A program made the position numbers and the translations under genes. From contig JBAYWC010000102.1 in assembly GCA_041674265.1 (NCBI GenBank), forward strand, positions 1 to 9,210: a DNA stretch of 9,210 nucleotides, read 5' to 3'. The notes below the pieces were generated by a model. That model ran no database searches, was not told the DNA's origin, and saw only the letters and a list, made by a program, of their open reading frames with translations. Shown one piece after another: positions 5,948 through 9,210 of the stretch. The first letter of the stretch is position 1. Every line of letters starts with the position of its first letter. This DNA is from QYQL01 sp041674265 (GTDB taxonomy: Bacteria > Verrucomicrobiota > Verrucomicrobiia > Chthoniobacterales > Terrimicrobiaceae).

Positions 5948-8254
5948 TCAGGCCTGCTTGAGGGCCTCGCTTTCGAGGACCTCGCGGCGGACACTCTTGC
6001 CGCGCAGCTTGGAAGCCCACAGGACGATCGGAGCCGCGATGAAAATCGACGAGTAGGTGCCGATGCCGATGCCCACGAGAATCGCGAAGGAAAAGTCCCT
6101 CAGCACCGCGCCGCCAAAGAAATAGAGGGCGCCGACCGAGAGGATCGTCGTCCCTCCGGTGAGAATCGTGCGGCCGAGTGTTTCATTGATGCTGTTGTTC
6201 ATCAGCGTCTGGATGGTCCCGCGCTCACCCTGCTTCAGCCCCTCGCGGATGCGGTCGAAGACGACGATCGTATCGTTGATCGAATAACCGGCAATCGTCA
6301 GAACCGCGCCCACCATGACCAGCGAGAGTTCTCCCCCGATGAGGGAAAAAATCCCGAGGGTGATGATCACATCGTGAAGCAAGGCCACGACCGCGGCGAG
6401 CGCAAAGGAAAACTCGAAGCGGAGAGTCACGTAAACCAGGATTCCCAGCATTCCCAAACCGAGCGCCCACAGCGAGCGCTTGGCGAATTCCATGCCGATT
6501 TGCGCGCCAACGGTATCCTCCCCGATGACGGAAATCCCGCGGTCGGGGAAGGCCTCTTTTAATTTGGCCACGATCGTCCCGGACGACCCCTGGGCGCTTC
6601 GGAAGGACAGAATATCTTTCATGCCCGATTTTTCGACCTGGATCACGACATCCGGATTATCGAGGGCCTTGCGCGCCTCGGAGACGGAAACCGGCTGCGC
6701 GGAATCCACCATCAGCAGGTCGCCGCCCAGGAAATCGATGCCGAAATTGGCATCTCCGCGGAGCGCGAAGATTCCAATGGAGCCGCCGATCAGGAGAAGG
6801 GAACAGACGGCGGCCATCCAGCGCTTGCCGAGAAAGTCGAATTTCCGTTTCGGAATGAGGTCCAGCATGGTGAGGTTCTTGAGGACTCCCTTGTCGATCA
6901 TCCAGCGGAAGGTGGTGCGGGTGATCAGCAGGGCGGAGAACATCGACGCGATAATGCCGAGCGTGAGAGTGACGGCGAAGCCCTTCACCGAACCGGTTGC
7001 CTGCCAGAAGAGGATCACGGCGGTGATGAGGGTGGTGGCGTTCGCGTCGAAAATTGCGCTGAAGGCCTTCTCGTAGGCCCCGTTCAACGCGGCAGCCAAG
7101 GACTTGCCCGCCGCCATCTCCTCGCGAAGCCGCTCGTAGATGAGGACGTTTGCATCCACGGCCATGCCGATCGTCAGGATAATGCCCGCGATGCCCGGAA
7201 GCGTGAGGGTGAAATGAAACATCGCCATCGTCCCGAAGAGGATCACGATGTTGATCAGGAGTCCGAAGATGGCGACAAGACCCGCGAAGTGGTAATAGAG
7301 GAGAACAAACACGATCACGAGCGCAAGGCCGACCAGACCGGCCACCACACCGCTTCGCACGGAGTCCGCACCCAATGTCGGGGAGACGCTCCGGGTTTCC
7401 TCGATTTGCACGGGGACGCGGAGCGGGTTCTCAAGCGCGCTGGCGAGGTCGCGGGCTTCCTTGTCGGTGAAGTGCCCGGTGATCTGGGCCCGTCCGAAAT
7501 AATGGTCGCTTTGCAGGACCGGCGCCGAGAGGACTTCGCCGTCCAGCAGGATCGCCATCTGGTGGCCTTTGTGCTGGGCCGCGACTTCGTCGAAAATTTT
7601 CGCTCCCTCGGCATCGAGTTCCAGAGAAACCCCGTAGCCCTGCTGGTCAAAGAACGGAAAGGCGCGGGTGACATGCTCGCCCGTGAGCGCCGGACGGCGC
7701 GTGATCAGGATCTGGGTTTCCTCCTTGGAATCTTTCGCCAGCTTGTAGGACTTGAGAATGTAGGCGGGTGGCATGACTTCTTCGCCCGCACGAATTCGCG
7801 CCACGCGTGCGTCTCCGCCGGGATCGGCCATCGCGAATTCGAGCTTGGCCACTTTTTGAAGCTGTTTCCTGGCCTCCTCGATCTGCTTGGTATCGAGTCC
7901 GGCGATCTGGACAAGGATCTGGTCTTTCCCCTGCGGGCTGATGGCCGGCTCGCTGACGCCGAATTGGTCGACGCGCTTGCGGATGACTTCCACGGCCTGA
8001 TCCAAAAGGTCCTTCGTGATCCCGGAATCCGTCTGCGGAATCAGGCGGATGAGGAAGGAAGTTCCGCCCTGCAGGTCGAGGCCGAGGCGGATTTTTTGCC
8101 CCGGAGGCCAGACCTGTTCCACGCAAAAGGCCGTGAGCAGGAGAGTCAGGACGAGGCCGAGCCAGCGTTTGCGGAGGGGGAGTTCGGTGGCAAAATACCA
8201 GCCGAAGAGCACAAGAAGAGCCAAGCCGAAGAGAAAAGTGAAAACAGGTGACAT
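5948..8254 (-). CDS. secDF: Fused protein translocase subunit SecDF
   Basis: This inner-membrane RND-type protein uses the proton gradient to help pull exported proteins through SecYEG. SecD and SecF are fused in one 768-residue chain, as in Bacillus. Hydrophobic segments at about 3-22 and 31-48 precede the SecD motif LGLDLQGG (57-64) and the first periplasmic domain. The SecD membrane half carries GMAVDANVLIYERLREE near residue 365. The SecF half begins near 475, with NFGIDFLGG near 500 and GYSINDTIVVFDRIREG near 657; the Asp residues in these two membrane motifs are the expected proton-path positions. The first periplasmic domain is shorter than in E. coli SecD. I take the ATG at 8254. An upstream in-frame start at 8332 would overlap yajC and add a Pro-rich tail. 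The start lies 43 bp after the yajC stop and lacks a visible Shine-Dalgarno sequence. Confidence 0.97.
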   Translation of the reverse strand: MSPVFTFLFGLALLVLFGWYFATELPLRKRWLGLVLTLLLTAFCVEQVWPPGQKIRLGLDLQGGTSFLIRLIPQTDSGITKDLLDQAVEVIRKRVDQFGVSEPAISPQGKDQILVQIAGLDTKQIEEARKQLQKVAKLEFAMADPGGDARVARIRAGEEVMPPAYILKSYKLAKDSKEETQILITRRPALTGEHVTRAFPFFDQQGYGVSLELDAEGAKIFDEVAAQHKGHQMAILLDGEVLSAPVLQSDHYFGRAQITGHFTDKEARDLASALENPLRVPVQIEETRSVSPTLGADSVRSGVVAGLVGLALVIVFVLLYYHFAGLVAIFGLLINIVILFGTMAMFHFTLTLPGIAGIILTIGMAVDANVLIYERLREEMAAGKSLAAALNGAYEKAFSAIFDANATTLITAVILFWQATGSVKGFAVTLTLGIIASMFSALLITRTTFRWMIDKGVLKNLTMLDLIPKRKFDFLGKRWMAAVCSLLLIGGSIGIFALRGDANFGIDFLGGDLLMVDSAQPVSVSEARKALDNPDVVIQVEKSGMKDILSFRSAQGSSGTIVAKLKEAFPDRGISVIGEDTVGAQIGMEFAKRSLWALGLGMLGILVYVTLRFEFSFALAAVVALLHDVIITLGIFSLIGGELSLVMVGAVLTIAGYSINDTIVVFDRIREGLKQGERGTIQTLMNNSINETLGRTILTGGTTILSVGALYFFGGAVLRDFSFAILVGIGIGTYSSIFIAAPIVLWASKLRGKSVRREVLESEALKQA

Positions 8255-8297
8255 GACAGGAGGATGGTGAAACGGCGGCCCGGGCCGAAGGGGGAGG

Positions 8298-8624
8298 TCA
8301 GGTGTCGGAAGCGGATTTTTCCACCGTCGCAATGGCCGCGCGGTCGAATTCCACCTTCACGTTGTCCGCAATTTTGATGATGACCGTTTTGTCCTTCACG
8401 TTGGAGACGGTGCCGTGGATGCCGGCATTCGTGACCACCTGGTCCCCGGTCTTGACCGCCTGAACAAGCTTCTCATGTTCTTTCTGCTTTTTCTGCTGCG
8501 GGCGGATGAGGAGGAAGTAGAAAATGACGAAGATAAAAACAAACGGCATCATCGAAACGAGGAGGTTCTGCTGTGGGGCCGGTGCCGCAGCCTGGGCCAG
8601 GACTAAAAATTCGCTGATGTTCAT
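8298..8624 (-). CDS. yajC: Preprotein translocase subunit YajC
   Basis: YajC is a small inner-membrane protein that associates with SecDF and SecYEG. The 108-residue product has a short Ala/Pro-rich N-terminus, one membrane segment at about 21-40 (MPFVFIFVIFYFLLI), the characteristic RPQQKKQKEHEKL junction directly after it, and a cytoplasmic domain with TGDQVVTNAGIHGTV. Length and order of elements are normal. The ATG at 8624 fits the family start. A longer frame reaching 8726 would add 34 residues encoded by the repeat-bearing upstream DNA and is rejected. No Shine-Dalgarno sequence is visible. It is the first gene of the yajC-secDF-lipoprotein unit, the usual yajC-secD-secF order. Confidence 0.95.
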   Translation of the reverse strand: MNISEFLVLAQAAAPAPQQNLLVSMMPFVFIFVIFYFLLIRPQQKKQKEHEKLVQAVKTGDQVVTNAGIHGTVSNVKDKTVIIKIADNVKVEFDRAAIATVEKSASDT

Positions 8625-8639
8625 AGATAGAGGCCGGAC

Positions 8640-8667
8640 AGGATAATGGGATGAGGGCGCTTGGCAA
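8640..8667 (-). promoter_or_regulatory. Candidate promoter of the yajC-secDF operon
   Basis: On the minus strand TTGCCA (8662-8667, five of six matches to the -35 consensus) is followed after 16 bp by TATCCT (8640-8645, four of six matches to the -10 consensus). The start point would fall about 7-10 bases before the yajC ATG. The leader would be very short, which agrees with the lack of a Shine-Dalgarno sequence. This is pattern matching only. Confidence 0.4.
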
Positions 8668-8696
8668 GGAGGAACGCTCGACAGGAGGAACGCTCG
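8667..8696. repeat. 14-bp direct repeat in tandem, 16-bp period
   Basis: AGGAGGAACGCTCG occurs at 8667-8680 and again, identical, at 8683-8696, separated by AC. The copies abut the candidate -35 of yajC. They could be a two-site operator for a regulator that reads one and a half helical turns apart, or part of a dispersed intergenic repeat. The reading of GGAGG as ribosome-binding sites is unlikely because no plus-strand gene follows closely. Confidence 0.6.
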
Positions 8697-8808
8697 CTCC
8701 CCGGAGGTTCCGCAAGGCATTTCCATTTACCTGGCTCAGGCAGGACTGAGCGTTGCAGAAGTAAAAAAGGCTAGACAAAACGCGCTGCGGCGATAGCGTC
8801 GTGGTGGG

Positions 8809-9210
8809 ATGAACAAAAAAAATAAAGCTGGCAATCATCGCCTCGAAAGAACCCAAAACCGAAAAAGCCAAAACCGAGGGGGGGGGCCCACCGCAGCCAA
8901 ACGCCTTTACCAGAGCACCGACATCCAGGGGGCAACGATCACCGCCGACGCCCTGCACTCATACTACCTGAGCTGCCATCATCCCCGCCGCGCCGAGTTC
9001 TTCGCCGGACTCATCCGCGGCCATTGGGGCGGCTGTGAGATCCGCGACCATTGGGTGCGTGACGCCATCTTCGAGGAGGACTCCACCCGCTCAAAAAACG
9101 TCACCCTCAACGGCAATCTCGCCATCCTGCGAGGGGCCCTCATCGCCCTCAAATCCCGCCTCGTCCCCGACAAATCCTGGCCTTTCATCCGGGAACTTTC
9201 CTCCATGAAA
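8809..9210 (+). pseudogene. ISAs1-family transposase remnant, internally deleted, runs off the window
   Basis: The frame starting at ATG 8809 stays open for 134 codons to the window edge. Its second part carries ISAs1-family (DDE) transposase signatures: ITADALH, encoded at about 8938-8958, with the second catalytic Asp, and then a C-terminal block with YYLSC, HPRRAEFFAGLIRGHWGG and EIRDHWVRDAIFEED, ending in NLAILRGALIALK. In the family about 100 or more residues normally separate the ADALH motif from this C-terminal block; here they are adjacent, so a central block is missing. The first catalytic Asp region is also absent. Upstream of a nine-G run (8878-8886) the more protein-like reading (KLAIIASKEPK) lies in another frame, and one more G would restore it. 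The start codon given is thus only the frame limit, not a proven start. No terminal inverted repeats are visible; the right end lies outside the window. Confidence 0.75.

Noticed and set aside
7214..8251. Plus-strand open frame of 345 codons opposite secDF
   Set aside because: It is a shadow of the conserved SecD region, with His/Asp/Glu/Arg-rich composition and no domain.
8276..8287. Perfect 12-bp palindrome CGGCCCGGGCCG between yajC and secDF
   Set aside because: It is short, all G/C in GC-rich DNA, and has no further structure around it; too weak to call a terminator or operator.
8734..8751. Small inverted repeat GCTCAG/CTGAGC upstream of yajC
   Set aside because: A six-base stem with no U-tract and no gene ending nearby; could be chance.
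8473..8958. Minus-strand open frame of 161 codons spanning yajC and its upstream region
   Set aside because: It is out of frame with YajC, crosses the promoter and repeat region, and has no recognisable domain.

Overview
This 9.2-kb, GC-rich chromosomal window has the gene set of a Gram-negative (diderm) bacterium: an outer-membrane porin, a lipoprotein, a Pst phosphate-uptake system and the YajC/SecDF secretion accessory genes. I infer Verrucomicrobiota, with moderate confidence. The reasons are the fused SecDF with two hydrophobic segments at its N-terminus, the very long PstC, the near absence of Shine-Dalgarno sequences, and REP-like palindromes and an ISAs1-type transposase remnant that resemble ones I associate with that phylum. 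A database search was not possible, so this is not proven.

Left part (1-3680): on the minus strand, pstS (phosphate-binding protein) is followed by a long-form pstC (permease with a periplasmic domain of nearly 400 residues). A strong hairpin lies between them. The expected pstA is not recognisable. The last 120 bases of the window hold several small hairpins and at most the first 35 codons of an odd ORF. Upstream of pstS is a 228-bp divergent intergenic region. It carries two 18-bp sites, 81 bp apart, each with TGT(A/G)AC and TGTCAC half-sites at an 11-bp period. These look like PHO boxes for PhoB. A sigma70-like promoter for pstS lies just downstream of the first site.

Middle (3681-5354): on the plus strand, diverging from pstS, is an OprB-family outer-membrane porin of 481 residues. 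Its sharing of the putative PHO region suggests that it is the outer-membrane entry gate of a phosphate-starvation regulon. It is followed by a hairpin and then a REP-like pair of inverted palindromes, in the convergent gap with the next transcription unit.

Right part (5355-8667): on the minus strand, yajC, secDF and a small lipoprotein gene with a glycine-rich segment form a probable operon behind a candidate promoter at 8640-8667. A perfect 14-bp direct repeat with a 16-bp period abuts its -35 element. SecDF and YajC assist SecYEG-dependent export, which the porin, PstS and the lipoprotein would all need.

Far right (8809-9210): on the plus strand is a decayed ISAs1-family transposase. It has apparently lost an internal block between its ADALH motif and its C-terminal HWG...E region, has a probable -1 frameshift at a run of nine G, and runs off the window. 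No rRNA, tRNA, CRISPR array or defence system is visible. The genes themselves are ordinary. The most interesting parts are the regulatory linkage of the porin to pst and the repeat elements.
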